Under the pieces are notes generated by a model that ran no database searches, had not been told where the DNA came from, and saw only the letters and a list, made by a program, of their open reading frames with translations. The translations under genes were made by a program, and so were the position numbers. A DNA stretch of 64,000 nt from CAZQQU01 sp964595625 (GTDB lineage Bacteria; Bacteroidota; Bacteroidia; Flavobacteriales; Flavobacteriaceae): contig CAZQQU010000011.1 of NCBI GenBank assembly GCA_964595625.1, positions 1 to 64,000 of the forward strand. The letters run 5' to 3'. Positions 27,391-36,556 of the stretch are shown one piece after another (position 1 is the stretch's first letter; the number at the start of each line of letters is the position of its first letter).

Positions 27391-27945
27391 ATGTTGGGAA
27401 GATATTTATTCATATTGTTTTTTTTATTTGCGGGTGTTTTCTGTCAGGCCCAAAGAACCAATTTAAGTGTGGGTGCTTATGCCGGGATACCTATCGGGAA
27501 TTCCTCGCCGTATTATACATTTCAAGCCGGTGTAGATGCTATCTATCTCACCGATGTTTCCCGAACTTTCTATTTTGGGTTTGCCACCGGCTTTGCTTAT
27601 GCAGTGGGCGATCATTATTACAGAGATCTCGGTGATGTAGAGGAGGAATTTCAAACAGGCAATTTTGCTTATGTTCCTTTGGCGGCATCGGGACGCTTTA
27701 TTTTAGGCGATTTTTTTGTAGGTGCTGATGTGGGCTATGCAGTAAGCATTACCGGAAAAAAAGCATTTACCCCCAATGGAGGTTTTTATTTTAGACCTAA
27801 AATAGGATATGATTTTGACGTACTCGGATTTTATGTATCTTCCTCCCATGTGTTTGCAAAACGACCTAATCCTACGGATTATTTTAATATCCAACATGGT
27901 AACGGATTTAACGCCATTAATTTGGGGGTCGAATACCATTTTTAA
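27391..27945 (+). CDS. Secreted or outer-membrane beta-barrel protein, unknown
   Basis: 184 residues with a signal peptide (FAGVFCQAQ, cut near 20). Repeating short amphipathic strands (LSVGAYAGIPIGNS, FYFGFATGFAYAVG, FYFRPKIGYDFDVLGFYVSSSHVFA) and a terminal phenylalanine strand (INLGVEYHF) indicate a small barrel. It differs from the three upstream paralogues in sequence and in lacking the IPVMAKY core. Eleven bases separate it from aroQ, so the two may share a transcript. Confidence 0.75.
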   Translation: MLGRYLFILFFLFAGVFCQAQRTNLSVGAYAGIPIGNSSPYYTFQAGVDAIYLTDVSRTFYFGFATGFAYAVGDHYYRDLGDVEEEFQTGNFAYVPLAASGRFILGDFFVGADVGYAVSITGKKAFTPNGGFYFRPKIGYDFDVLGFYVSSSHVFAKRPNPTDYFNIQHGNGFNAINLGVEYHF

Positions 27946-27956
27946 GTTTTACAGCT

Positions 27957-28373
27957 ATGAAAAAAATCGTCATTATCAATGGACCCAATTTGAATTTGTT
28001 AGGCCTACGAGAACCCGACCTCTATGGAACAGTCTCTTTTGAGGATTTTTTTGAGGAATTAAAAAAAGAATTTCCTCAAGTTATTCTTAGCTATTTTCAG
28101 TCGAATATAGAAGGAGAAATTATTAATAAAATTCAACAGTGCGGTTTTGACTACGATGGTATAATTCTCAATGCGGCCGCTTACACTCATACTTCGGTAG
28201 GCATTGGAGACGCCGTAGCAGCAATTTCGGCTCCTGTAGTAGAGGTACATATTTCTAACACCTTGTCCCGAGAGGTTTACCGACATCAATCGTATATTGC
28301 ACCTGTAGCTCGAGGAGTGATTTTGGGTTTTGGATTGAATAGTTACCGGCTGGCAGTGATCAGCTTGTTATAG
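27957..28373 (+). CDS. aroQ: Type II 3-dehydroquinate dehydratase
   Basis: Third step of the shikimate pathway: dehydrates 3-dehydroquinate in the cytosol as a dodecamer. 138 residues. N-terminal INGPNLNLLGLREPDLYG (with the catalytic Tyr), then NAAAYTHTSVGIGDAV (catalytic His) and HISNTLSREVYRHQSY (substrate-binding His/Arg). Its stop codon TAG at 28371-28373 directly abuts the stop of the convergent aminotransferase, with no intergenic base. Confidence 0.96.
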   Translation: MKKIVIINGPNLNLLGLREPDLYGTVSFEDFFEELKKEFPQVILSYFQSNIEGEIINKIQQCGFDYDGIILNAAAYTHTSVGIGDAVAAISAPVVEVHISNTLSREVYRHQSYIAPVARGVILGFGLNSYRLAVISLL

Positions 28374-29561
28374 TCAACTTAAAGCATTTTTTATACGGAC
28401 CAACGCTTCTTTAATTTCATTTTCAGAAGCGGCATACGAAATACGAATACAATTCTTATCTCCAAAGGCCTCACCACTTACGGTTGCTACTAAAGCTTCT
28501 TCAAGCAAATAAAGAGAAAAATCATTGGCATTTTGAATGGTTTTACCGCGTAAGGTTTTACCAAAATAAGAAGAAACATCCGGAAAAACATAAAAGGCAC
28601 CGTCGGGGTCATTGGCCTGAATACCGGGTATATCGGCCAATAATTGGAGTACCATTTCCTTTCTTTTTTTAAAGGCATCCACCATATACTGAATTTGGCT
28701 GGCAGGTGCTTCCAAAGCAGCAATAGTTGCCATTTGAGCAATCACATTGGCTCCACTAGTAATTTGACCTTGTATTTTATTACAGGCGCGGGCAATAAAA
28801 GCCGGCGCTCCAATATATCCTATACGCCAACCCGTCATTGCAAAGGCTTTAGAAACGCCATTAACCACAATCGTTCGATCGTACATATCGGGAAATTGTG
28901 CCATCGAATAATGGCCGGAACCAAAATTGATATACTCGTATATTTCGTCGGATACAACAAAAACTTGCGGATGTTTTTGCAATACATCGGCTAAAGCACG
29001 TAATTCGGCCTCACTGTACACCGACCCACTCGGATTACAAGGTGAACTATACATGATCATCTTAGTTTTCGGTGTAATAGCAGCTTCTAATTGTTGTGGT
29101 GTGATTTTAAAATTGGTATCAATTGTAGTGGGTATTTCCACCGGAACTCCTTCGGCTAATTTGACAATATCCGCATAACTTACCCAATACGGAGCCGGAA
29201 GTAGCACTTCATCACCCGGATTAATTAATACCATAACTACATTGGCCAATGATTGCTTTGCACCGGTAGAAACCACTATTTGTTCCGGGCTGTAGTGTAA
29301 GTTATTATCCCGTGAAAACTTGTTAATAATGGCTTGTTTTACAGTGCCAAAACCATCTACTGGAGGATAGGCATGAACGTCGTTAGCAATGGCTTGTTGG
29401 GCGGCTTCTTTAATAAAATCAGGAATTGTAAAGTCAGGTTCGCCTAAGCTCAGCCCGATTATATCTTTACCGGCAGCCCGCAATTCCCGAGTTTTGGCAG
29501 CCATTTCTAAGGTGGCTGAAACAGCCATTTGGTTGACCCGATTGGATAACAAGGTGTTCAT
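28374..29561 (-). CDS. Class I pyridoxal-phosphate aminotransferase (aspartate-type)
   Basis: 395-residue cytosolic transaminase. PLP-binding lysine in NGVSKAFAMTGWRIGYIG, preceded by YSSPCNPSGSVY (with the conserved NP) and SDEIYEYI (Asp and Tyr contacting PLP). N-terminus ELRAAGKDIIGLSLGEPDF is typical of the Thermus-type subgroup Ib aspartate or aromatic aminotransferases, so substrate range is uncertain. It begins 15 bases after the desaturase stop and is probably cotranscribed with it. Confidence 0.93.
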   Translation of the reverse strand: MNTLLSNRVNQMAVSATLEMAAKTRELRAAGKDIIGLSLGEPDFTIPDFIKEAAQQAIANDVHAYPPVDGFGTVKQAIINKFSRDNNLHYSPEQIVVSTGAKQSLANVVMVLINPGDEVLLPAPYWVSYADIVKLAEGVPVEIPTTIDTNFKITPQQLEAAITPKTKMIMYSSPCNPSGSVYSEAELRALADVLQKHPQVFVVSDEIYEYINFGSGHYSMAQFPDMYDRTIVVNGVSKAFAMTGWRIGYIGAPAFIARACNKIQGQITSGANVIAQMATIAALEAPASQIQYMVDAFKKRKEMVLQLLADIPGIQANDPDGAFYVFPDVSSYFGKTLRGKTIQNANDFSLYLLEEALVATVSGEAFGDKNCIRISYAASENEIKEALVRIKNALS

Positions 29562-29576
29562 GGTTTTTACAAATTA

Positions 29577-30677
29577 TTATACGGAAACCGCCACGGGTTT
29601 TCTTCCCATTTGTTTTAAATGTCTAAAATGGGCCACTATAGCTTTTCGGGTGGTTTTGTATTCGTTATAGGGTAAATTAAACTCTTTGGCTGTTTCTCTA
29701 ACTATTTTGGAAATTTGGGTATAGTGTATGTGACTGATATTTGGAAAAATATGATGTTCAACTTGGTGGTTTAATCCGCCGGTAAACCAGTTGACCAGTT
29801 TGTTTTTGGTAGAGAAATTAACCGTTGTAAAAAGTTGGTGTATGGCCCAGGTATTTTTCATGGTGCCTGTTTCGTCAGGTAAAGGCATTTGAGCGTCTTC
29901 TACCATATGAGCCAATTGGAAGATAACACTCAGAATTAATCCAGCCACATAATGCATTATAAAAAAACCGAGGAGAACTTTCCACCATACTATAGACATC
30001 AAAATAGGTATCACAATCCAAATGGCAAAATAAATAGCTTTAGTGATTAGCAATACACTCCATTGTTTAAAAGGATTGGGAAGTTTTCCATAAGATAATT
30101 TCTGCTTGAGGTACCGATGAGTCTGTCTAAAATCAACGATAAGAGCCCAGTTAAATGTTAATAAACCGTAGAGAAATATGGAATAGTAGTGTTGAAATTT
30201 GTGGTATTTTCTCCAATTACCGTGTTTGCTAAATCGCATTAAGTCGCCGATATCCATATCTTCATCGTGACCGTGTATGTTGGTATAAGTATGATGCAAT
30301 ACGTTGTGCTGGACTTGCCAGTTGTATACATTTCCAGCTAGGATATAGATGGAACCTCCCATAATTTTATTAACCCATTTATTAGAGGAATACGCACCGT
30401 GATTACCATCGTGCATCACGTTCATTCCTACTCCGGCCATTCCAATACCCATCAAAATAGTGAGTAACAATTGTGCCCAGCCGGGCAAATCGAGAGTAAG
30501 TAGTAAAAAATAGGGACTAAGAAATAAGGCAAACATGATGATGGTTTTACAATGTAATTTCCAGTTGCCAGTTTTTTTGAGATTGTTTTCTTTAAAGTAT
30601 TGGTTTACACGACTGTTAAGGGTTCTAAAAAAATTTGAAGGGTCTTTTCTTGAGAAGCGAATTACAGGAATTTCCAT
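29577..30677 (-). CDS. Membrane fatty acid (acyl-lipid/acyl-CoA) desaturase
   Basis: Di-iron integral membrane desaturase of 366 residues from ATG 30677. Three histidine boxes are intact: HDGNHGAY, HHTYTNIHGHDED (with upstream LHH) and NHQVEHHIFP. The last box has the Q of front-end or linoleoyl-CoA desaturases, but there is no cytochrome b5 domain. Several membrane helices flank the boxes. The frame extends to 30746, but the promoter element at 30708-30715 lies inside that extension, so MEIPVIRFSRKD is the start. Role: membrane lipid unsaturation, regio-specificity unknown. Confidence 0.92.
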   Translation of the reverse strand: MEIPVIRFSRKDPSNFFRTLNSRVNQYFKENNLKKTGNWKLHCKTIIMFALFLSPYFLLLTLDLPGWAQLLLTILMGIGMAGVGMNVMHDGNHGAYSSNKWVNKIMGGSIYILAGNVYNWQVQHNVLHHTYTNIHGHDEDMDIGDLMRFSKHGNWRKYHKFQHYYSIFLYGLLTFNWALIVDFRQTHRYLKQKLSYGKLPNPFKQWSVLLITKAIYFAIWIVIPILMSIVWWKVLLGFFIMHYVAGLILSVIFQLAHMVEDAQMPLPDETGTMKNTWAIHQLFTTVNFSTKNKLVNWFTGGLNHQVEHHIFPNISHIHYTQISKIVRETAKEFNLPYNEYKTTRKAIVAHFRHLKQMGRKPVAVSV

Positions 30678-30707
30678 GGGCAATTTATAAAATATAGAAT
30701 TAAAACC

Positions 30708-30715
30708 CAAAAGTA
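30708..30715 (-). promoter_or_regulatory. Promoter -7 element of the desaturase-aminotransferase pair
   Basis: CAAAAGTA on + reads TACTTTTG on -, 30 bases before the ATG at 30677. Confidence 0.5.
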
Positions 30716-30761
30716 TAAAAAATATTGTTGTGCCAGCTATTTTCACCGCCTTAAAAAGGCT

Positions 30762-30769
30762 TATTTTTG
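30762..30769 (+). promoter_or_regulatory. Promoter -7 element of rsmG
   Basis: TATTTTTG, 22 bases before the ATG at 30792. Confidence 0.45.
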
Positions 30770-30791
30770 CACAAAAATTTGTGGTTGTACG

Positions 30792-31409
30792 ATGGAATTG
30801 ATTTTAAAGTATTTCCCCCATTTATCTGATATCCAAAAGCAGCAATTTCAACAACTGGAATCGCTGTACCAAGATTGGAATTCCAAAATTAATGTAGTTT
30901 CACGTAAAGACGTAGAGGAGTTGTATTTACGTCATGTTTTACATTCTTTGGCTATTGCTAAAGTGGTTAACTTTCTACCGGGCAGTCGGGTATTGGATGT
31001 CGGTACCGGAGGTGGTTTTCCCGGGATTCCCTTAGCTATTCTTTTTCCTGAAACGCATTTTACCTTAGTAGATTCGATTGGAAAGAAAATCAAAGTGGTT
31101 CAAGAAGTGATTGCCGGCTTACATCTCGCTCAGGTTAGTCCGGTTTGTGATCGGGTAGAAAACATACCGGGTGGATATGATTTTATTGTTAGCCGGGCTG
31201 TTGCAGCCATGCCTACCTTTGTACATTGGACGCGAGGGAAAATTTCCAAAATGGATAGGCATGCTTTGCCCAACGGTATTTTATATTTAAAAGGGGGAGA
31301 TTTGACAGAAGAATTAGCCAGTTTTCCACAAGCAGATTGTTATGCAATCGCTGATTTTTTTGAGGAAGATTTTTTTGAAACCAAAACTGTAGTTTATTTA
31401 CCTTTATAA
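30792..31409 (+). CDS. rsmG: 16S rRNA (guanine527-N7)-methyltransferase RsmG
   Basis: SAM-dependent methylation of G527 in the decoding region of 16S rRNA; loss gives low-level streptomycin resistance in other bacteria. 205 residues. N-terminal helix QQLESLYQDWNSKINVVSRKDVEELYLRH is the family signature region (key residues W, NK, N-V), followed by SAM motif VLDVGTGGGFPGIPLAI and SRAVAAMPTF. It is short at the C-terminus but complete. Divergent from the desaturase and convergent with recG. Confidence 0.94.
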   Translation: MELILKYFPHLSDIQKQQFQQLESLYQDWNSKINVVSRKDVEELYLRHVLHSLAIAKVVNFLPGSRVLDVGTGGGFPGIPLAILFPETHFTLVDSIGKKIKVVQEVIAGLHLAQVSPVCDRVENIPGGYDFIVSRAVAAMPTFVHWTRGKISKMDRHALPNGILYLKGGDLTEELASFPQADCYAIADFFEEDFFETKTVVYLPL

Positions 31410-31417
31410 AAAGGTTT

Positions 31418-33547
31418 TTAAGAAATATAACTCCAACTGTTTTTATATTTGGCTAGATGAGTTAAAGCTACTTTTAGAGCGTGATTAGCCGGTTGTTGGA
31501 GTGACGGATCTTTTTTAAGTATCTGCCAGGCGGTATTTCGGGCTAATTTTAGGATTGCATGGTCTTTCGTGATATCTGCAATTTTAAGGCGTAAAACCCC
31601 GCTTTGTTGGGTGCCCATAACATCTCCGGGACCGCGAAGTTTAAGATCGGTTTCAGCTATTTCAAATCCATCGTCGGTACGTACCATCGTTTCAATGCGG
31701 GTTTTAGCATCTGCACTGAGTTGGTGGGAAGTAAGAAGTATGCAATAGCTTTGTTCGGCACCTCGGCCCACCCGTCCGCGTAATTGGTGAAGTTGGGAAA
31801 GTCCAAAACGTTCGGCGCTTTCGATAATCATGACGCTGGCATTGGGTACATCTACACCTACTTCAATCACCGTAGTAGCGAGCATAATTTGAGTAATGCC
31901 TTGTATAAATCGTTGCATTTCATATTCTTTATCCTCCGGTTTGTGTTGGCCGTGAACAATCGAAATTTGGTATTCAGGTAATGGAAAATACCTACTCACC
32001 GTGTCGTAGCCATCCAGCAGGTCTTTGTAATCCAATTTTTCGCTTTCGCTTATCAGCGGATAGACGATATAAATTTGCCTGCCCGCCGCAATTTCTTTTT
32101 TGACGAAATCAAAAACTTGGGTGCGACTGTTTTCATACCGATGAACGGTTTTTACTTTTTTTCTACCGGGTGGTAGTTCGTCGATTACTGAAATGTCCAA
32201 ATCTCCATAAACACTCATGGCTAAAGTACGTGGAATAGGAGTGGCGGTCATTACCAATATATGAGGAGGAATAATTTTATGGTTGTTTTGATTACGCGGT
32301 CCTTTATGCCACATTTTAGCTCTTTGTTCCACCCCAAAGCGATGCTGTTCGTCGATAATGGCGATTCCTAAATTTTTAAAAGTGACCTTGTCTTCTATCA
32401 GAGCATGGGTACCAATGAGTAGCTGTAAACTACCGTTTTCTAAATTTTCATGGATTTCTTTTCTAGTTGAAGTTTTAGTTGATCCAGTTAATAAAAAAAC
32501 ACTGATTTCTAATTCATTACACCATGATTTTATGGTATTGTAGTGTTGGACTGCCAAAATTTCAGTTGGCGCCATAATACAGGCTTGAAATCCATTGTCA
32601 AGTGCCATCAACACAGCCATGAACGCCACTATGGTTTTGCCTGAACCCACATCACCTTGCAGCAGTCTGTTCATCTGTGAAGGACCGGCAACATCTTTTC
32701 GAATTTCTTTAATGACCCGCTTTTGTGCCTCGGTGAGTGGGAACGGTAAAAGCTCGTTATAAAAGCGGTTAAAATAGGTACCAATTTTGTCAAAAACCAA
32801 ACCTTTAATTTTGGCTTTATGAATCAAATTTTTTTGAATGAGTTGGATTTGAATAAAGAATAATTCTTCAAATTTAAGTCGGTAAATGGCTCGGGTGAGT
32901 AGATCTTGATTTTTTGGAAAATGAATGTTAAACAGAGCATCGTTTTTGGGTAATAAATGAAACTGATTGACAATATCGTTGGGAAGAGTTTCTGCGAAAG
33001 CATTTTTAGCATCTATAAACACTTGTTGCATAAGTTTTCCGATGACTCGGTGGGTTATACCACTCTGTGTTAATTTTTCGGTAGAAGGATATACCGGTTG
33101 CATAGCCGAACGAAGGCTCTCTTGGTGTTCAGTAAGAAGCTCCATTTCTGGATGCGGCATGGAGAAGGTGTTCTGGAAACGAGTTACTTTTCCAAAAATA
33201 ACATAGTCGGTGCCTATTTTGATGCTTTCCTTAATCCATTTGTGGCCGCGAAACCACACCAGTTCCATCGTGTCTGTAGCATCGGCAAATACAGCGACCA
33301 ATCTTTTTTTTCGGCCTTGGTCTACCATTTTAAGTGAGGTGACTTGGCCGATTATTTGCACTTCTGAAAGATTGTCTTGTAATTGGTTAATTGGGTAGTA
33401 TCGAGTACGGTCTATATACCGATTTGGAAAAAGGTGTAATAAATCTTGAAAAGTTCTTATTCCCATTTCTTTACGGAGTAATTCAGCACGGTGGGGACCG
33501 ACTCCTTTTAGGAATTCAATGGGGGTTTGCAAAAAATTTTCAATCAT
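31418..33547 (-). CDS. recG: ATP-dependent DNA helicase RecG
   Basis: Branch-migrating helicase that remodels stalled replication forks. 709 residues: wedge/OB domain (about 50-150), helicase motif I GDVGSGKTIVAF, motif II DEQHRFGVEQR (DEQH), motif III MTATPIPRTLA, motifs V/VI TTVIEVGVDVPNAS and HQLRGRVGRG, and a C-terminal TRG-like region (DGFEIAETDLKLRGPGDVMG). Full length and apparently intact. The stop lies eight bases past rsmG, and genes on this side are convergent. Confidence 0.96.
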   Translation of the reverse strand: MIENFLQTPIEFLKGVGPHRAELLRKEMGIRTFQDLLHLFPNRYIDRTRYYPINQLQDNLSEVQIIGQVTSLKMVDQGRKKRLVAVFADATDTMELVWFRGHKWIKESIKIGTDYVIFGKVTRFQNTFSMPHPEMELLTEHQESLRSAMQPVYPSTEKLTQSGITHRVIGKLMQQVFIDAKNAFAETLPNDIVNQFHLLPKNDALFNIHFPKNQDLLTRAIYRLKFEELFFIQIQLIQKNLIHKAKIKGLVFDKIGTYFNRFYNELLPFPLTEAQKRVIKEIRKDVAGPSQMNRLLQGDVGSGKTIVAFMAVLMALDNGFQACIMAPTEILAVQHYNTIKSWCNELEISVFLLTGSTKTSTRKEIHENLENGSLQLLIGTHALIEDKVTFKNLGIAIIDEQHRFGVEQRAKMWHKGPRNQNNHKIIPPHILVMTATPIPRTLAMSVYGDLDISVIDELPPGRKKVKTVHRYENSRTQVFDFVKKEIAAGRQIYIVYPLISESEKLDYKDLLDGYDTVSRYFPLPEYQISIVHGQHKPEDKEYEMQRFIQGITQIMLATTVIEVGVDVPNASVMIIESAERFGLSQLHQLRGRVGRGAEQSYCILLTSHQLSADAKTRIETMVRTDDGFEIAETDLKLRGPGDVMGTQQSGVLRLKIADITKDHAILKLARNTAWQILKKDPSLQQPANHALKVALTHLAKYKNSWSYIS

Positions 33548-33649
33548 TGTACTAAGATAGTTTTTTGAAAAGAATAAGTCAATAGTAATTTATAAATACG
33601 ATTTTTTCCGCTGAATTTATAAAATGCTAAATGAAATGTTCATATTTTG

Positions 33650-33657
33650 TAATTTTG
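33650..33657 (+). promoter_or_regulatory. Promoter -7 element of the YbjN-like gene
   Basis: TAATTTTG fits TAnnTTTG, 24 bases before the ATG at 33682. It rules out the longer frame that starts at 33631. Confidence 0.5.
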
Positions 33658-33681
33658 GAAAAAAAACTTAAAAAAATAACC

Positions 33682-34116
33682 ATGACTCTTAAAGAATTAC
33701 TACAAACAATAGCTTTAAAATGGGGCTATAAACTTACAGAATACACTCCGAATAGTTTTGCGATGGACGTGGGTATAAAAAACAAAGAGGGCCATATTCG
33801 CTATCAATTTGTTTATATATCCTTAGAGGACAAAGAACCGGGTTTTGAACGTTATTTTGTTTCCAGTAGGTGTGGAGTGTTTACTCCTCGTATAGATTTA
33901 TATCAAATATTACTCGCCACGGGATGGTGCAACAGCTGTGGACTGACTCTTACCAAATTAAAAAACAAAGAAGGCGTGGAAGAAGATGTCTTGCGTTTTC
34001 AGGCAGCTCCGTTGGTGAGCGCTTTGACGGTAGATGCTATGGACGACATTATCTACGACGTGGCTCGTATGGCTGATTATGTCGAGGATAAATATTTTGG
34101 CGGTGACGTCAATTAG
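33682..34116 (+). CDS. Conserved cytosolic protein, YbjN/secretion-chaperone-like fold suspected
   Basis: 144 residues without signal peptide or membrane segment. Alternating strands such as YKLTEYTPNSFAMDVGIK, HIRYQFVYISLED and ERYFVSSRCGVFT, and a final helix DAMDDIIYDVARMADYVEDKYFGGD, resemble YbjN or type III chaperone-like small proteins, but this is fold guessing, not a motif match. Two cysteines in GWCNSCGL. The start is set by the promoter element at 33650. It converges on the next gene with a three-base gap. Confidence 0.6.
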   Translation: MTLKELLQTIALKWGYKLTEYTPNSFAMDVGIKNKEGHIRYQFVYISLEDKEPGFERYFVSSRCGVFTPRIDLYQILLATGWCNSCGLTLTKLKNKEGVEEDVLRFQAAPLVSALTVDAMDDIIYDVARMADYVEDKYFGGDVN

Positions 34117-34119
34117 TTT

Positions 34120-34644
34120 TTACCACAATTCGGCTACCTCTTGTTTGAGATATAAAATAGCTTTTTGAGAAGGGTTTACTTCGTCCATAAAATGGTTGAT
34201 TACGGTTTCACGCAGTTTATCTGAAGTATCCACTTTTTCATTCATAGCAGCTTGACGTATAATTTGAATCGTTGCGTTTTTGGCTGCATTGACCATATTC
34301 CAACAGTCACTGGTGACATAGATTTGTTGAGAAATATTGTGTTCAAATTCTTGTTCGATATTTTGAATCAGCAGTTTTTCATATTTCTCTACATCGTCTG
34401 AGTAAGGGGCCACTCGAATGAGTAGCTGATTAGGTGCTATTCTTTCTAGAAAAATAGTGAGTCTCTCGTAGGCTTGTAATCGTAAAGGTAGTATGTTCTT
34501 TTGAGCTTCTTTTTGTAAAATGTATCGGCGTCTTCCTTCTTCGTTGGATGTATGTCCTTTGAAGAAATAATAAGCAACAATTCCTACCACAATGGCAGGT
34601 AGGAGGTAGGCAAAGTAGCTAATTATGGGGGTCAGGTCTTGCAT
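34120..34644 (-). CDS. Conserved Bacteroidota membrane-anchored protein, unknown
   Basis: 174 residues. One N-terminal membrane helix (FAYLLPAIVVGIVAYYFF, about 10-28) is followed by a helical cytoplasmic domain: RLQAYERLTIFLERIAPNQLLIRV, then EYNIEQEFEHNISQQIYVTSDCW-like content and a C-terminal helix. I recognise the pattern as a conserved phylum-specific family without known function. A two-box promoter lies upstream at 34725-34753, giving a leader of about 75 bases. Confidence 0.7.
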   Translation of the reverse strand: MQDLTPIISYFAYLLPAIVVGIVAYYFFKGHTSNEEGRRRYILQKEAQKNILPLRLQAYERLTIFLERIAPNQLLIRVAPYSDDVEKYEKLLIQNIEQEFEHNISQQIYVTSDCWNMVNAAKNATIQIIRQAAMNEKVDTSDKLRETVINHFMDEVNPSQKAILYLKQEVAELW

Positions 34645-34724
34645 GGCAATTTTTTATTGTCTAGTGTTTGGGTAATTGTTTTGGATTTTCCCGGTTTGTT
34701 TACCAGGATTTGTAAAATAGGTTT

Positions 34725-34753
34725 CAAAAATACATTTTTTTTAGAAAGTACAA
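34725..34753 (-). promoter_or_regulatory. Promoter of the membrane-anchored protein gene
   Basis: On the minus strand TTG (34753-34751), 18-base spacer, TATTTTTG (34732-34725). The gene starts at 34644. Confidence 0.55.
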
Positions 34754-34786
34754 GTAGGTTGTGGAGAAAAAGCCAGTTGGGAGGGT

Positions 34787-34908
34787 GTTAGTCCTAGGTG
34801 ACCTTTTTGCGTTAGGGATTGTCGTGAAAATCCTTGGGCAAAGCCCAAGATTGTAACAGAAAGCCCGCCCCCATTTTCTCGGAAGAGAAAATGGGGGAAC
34901 GCCCTTAA
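34787..34908 (+). repeat. Structured intergenic element, flavobacterial dispersed-repeat type
   Basis: Two strong inverted repeats in one block: CTTGGGC/GCCCAAG (34833-34849, loop AAA) and a perfect 13-bp stem CCCCCATTTTCTC/GAGAAAATGGGGG (34869-34898, loop GGAA). Flanking words GCGTTAGGGATTG, GATTGTAACAGAAAGCCCG and AACGCCC match my memory of a repeat found after many flavobacterial genes, possibly the Flavo-1 RNA motif. The family name is a memory-based guess. It lies between two minus-strand genes. Confidence 0.55.
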
Positions 34909-34922
34909 TATAAAATAATGTT

Positions 34923-36482
34923 TTAGTTTTTACCGCCCAAATACTGGCATTCTTTAAGAGACTGCATACTCATAAAAGGTACGTGGTCTTTTTGGTAATT
35001 ATATGCCAAACTAATGTTGTGCGAAAAATTGATGTCGTCGGCATTAATCTCAATGTCTTCCATTGTAAATTGGCAGGGATGTTCGTAACCACAGGCGTGG
35101 GTTATTTCGATAAGTTCTTTTCTAAAAGTTTTAAAATACTGGGCATTCATCGCCGATTTGAGTGGGACGTTAATACCATTTTGAAGCCATTTACTTTGGG
35201 TAGCAATTCCAGAGGGGCAGGTATTGGTATGACATTGTTGGGCTTGGATACAGCCGATACTCATCATAGCTTCTCGAGCTACATTAATAACATCGACTCC
35301 CATAGCAAAGGCCATAGCAGCTATAGCAGGGAACCCTAACTTACCACTTCCCATAAACACGATGCGTTCGGTAAGTTTTTTCTTTTGGAAAACCTTGTAA
35401 ATATCAGAAAAAGCATACACCCAAGGTAGTGACACGTGGTCCGCAAAACTTGGAGGAGCGGCACCAGTTCCTCCTTCACCACCGTCGATAGTGATAAAGT
35501 CAGGACCTTTACCGGTCTTAGCCATGAGTTGTGCTAATTCTTCCCATTGTTCTAATTTTCCGATGGCGGCTTTAATACCTACGGGTAGTCCGGTGGCTTC
35601 AGCAATTTCTTCAATGAAGTCTACCATTTCCGGAATGGTATTGAAAGCAGTATGGTTGGGAGGCGACAGGATGTCTTTCCCGATAGGAACGTGACGGATT
35701 TCGGCAATTTCTTTGGTAATTTTACTGCCAGGAAGTACCCCGCCTTTACCCGGTTTAGCACCTTGTGAGAGTTTAATTTCGATAGCGCGAACAAAAGGAT
35801 TTTTGTTTACTAAATCGACCATTTTTTCTAATGAAAAATTTCCTTCATGATCGCGTACTCCAAAATAGCCGGTTCCAAAGTGAAACACCACATCGGCTCC
35901 GTTACAATGGTAGGGAGATAAACCACCTTCACCGGTATTGTGGAAAGCTCCTGATTTTTTACAACCCAAATTAAGAGCTTGAACTGCTTTAGCAGATAAA
36001 GAGCCAAAACTCATAGCAGAAACATTAATTATGGAAGCGGGTCGGTAGGGTCTTCTACGCTTACTGTGCAATCCAATAACTTTGGCACAAGGCAGAAAAT
36101 CAGGTTCAAAAAAATTGGGGTGATCGTTGGGGATTTTATAAGGAATCATCGCATTTTTAATAAAAATGTGACGATGGGCGTAAATGTCGGTGTCGGTACC
36201 AAAACTTTCGTAGTTATTTTCTTGTCGAGAGGATTTAGAAATCCAGTTTCTTTCGATTCGATTAAAAGGTCTTTCTTCCCGGTTATGCGCTACCAAATAT
36301 TGCCTTAATTCGGGACCGATACTAATGAGGAAATACCTCAAATGGCCAATAATCGGATAGTTGTGGATAATAGAGCGGGATCTTTGAATAAAAACGTCCC
36401 AAATAAAAACGAGTAGCAGAAAAATAAAGACCCAACCCCACCATGGTAGCAGAGTAAGTGCATTGGCAATTTCTTTTATCAT
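34923..36482 (-). CDS. FMN-binding glutamate synthase domain protein, membrane-anchored
   Basis: 519 residues: one N-terminal membrane helix (WWGWVFIFLLLVFIWDVFI), then a GltB-like alpha/beta barrel. FMN and iron-sulfur region: GGEGGTGAAPPSF, GSGKLGFPAIAAMAFAMGVD and the cluster motif CIQAQQCHTNTCPSGIATQ. There is no amidotransferase domain, so it is not a complete glutamate synthase; physiological substrate is unknown. It has its own promoter element at 36502-36509 and no partner subunit nearby. Confidence 0.9.
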   Translation of the reverse strand: MIKEIANALTLLPWWGWVFIFLLLVFIWDVFIQRSRSIIHNYPIIGHLRYFLISIGPELRQYLVAHNREERPFNRIERNWISKSSRQENNYESFGTDTDIYAHRHIFIKNAMIPYKIPNDHPNFFEPDFLPCAKVIGLHSKRRRPYRPASIINVSAMSFGSLSAKAVQALNLGCKKSGAFHNTGEGGLSPYHCNGADVVFHFGTGYFGVRDHEGNFSLEKMVDLVNKNPFVRAIEIKLSQGAKPGKGGVLPGSKITKEIAEIRHVPIGKDILSPPNHTAFNTIPEMVDFIEEIAEATGLPVGIKAAIGKLEQWEELAQLMAKTGKGPDFITIDGGEGGTGAAPPSFADHVSLPWVYAFSDIYKVFQKKKLTERIVFMGSGKLGFPAIAAMAFAMGVDVINVAREAMMSIGCIQAQQCHTNTCPSGIATQSKWLQNGINVPLKSAMNAQYFKTFRKELIEITHACGYEHPCQFTMEDIEINADDINFSHNISLAYNYQKDHVPFMSMQSLKECQYLGGKN

Positions 36483-36501
36483 ATCAAAAAGATTAACAAG
36501 G

Positions 36502-36509
36502 CAAAAGTA
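36502..36509 (-). promoter_or_regulatory. Promoter -7 element of the glutamate synthase-like gene
   Basis: CAAAAGTA on + reads TACTTTTG on -, 19 bases before the ATG at 36482. Confidence 0.45.
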
Positions 36510-36556
36510 TAAAATAAAATGATATTAATGGGTATAGTTATCTTCCAAAAAAGGCC

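Noticed and set aside
30678..30746. N-terminal extension of the fatty acid desaturase
   Set aside because: The promoter element at 30708-30715 lies within it; homologues start near MEIPV.
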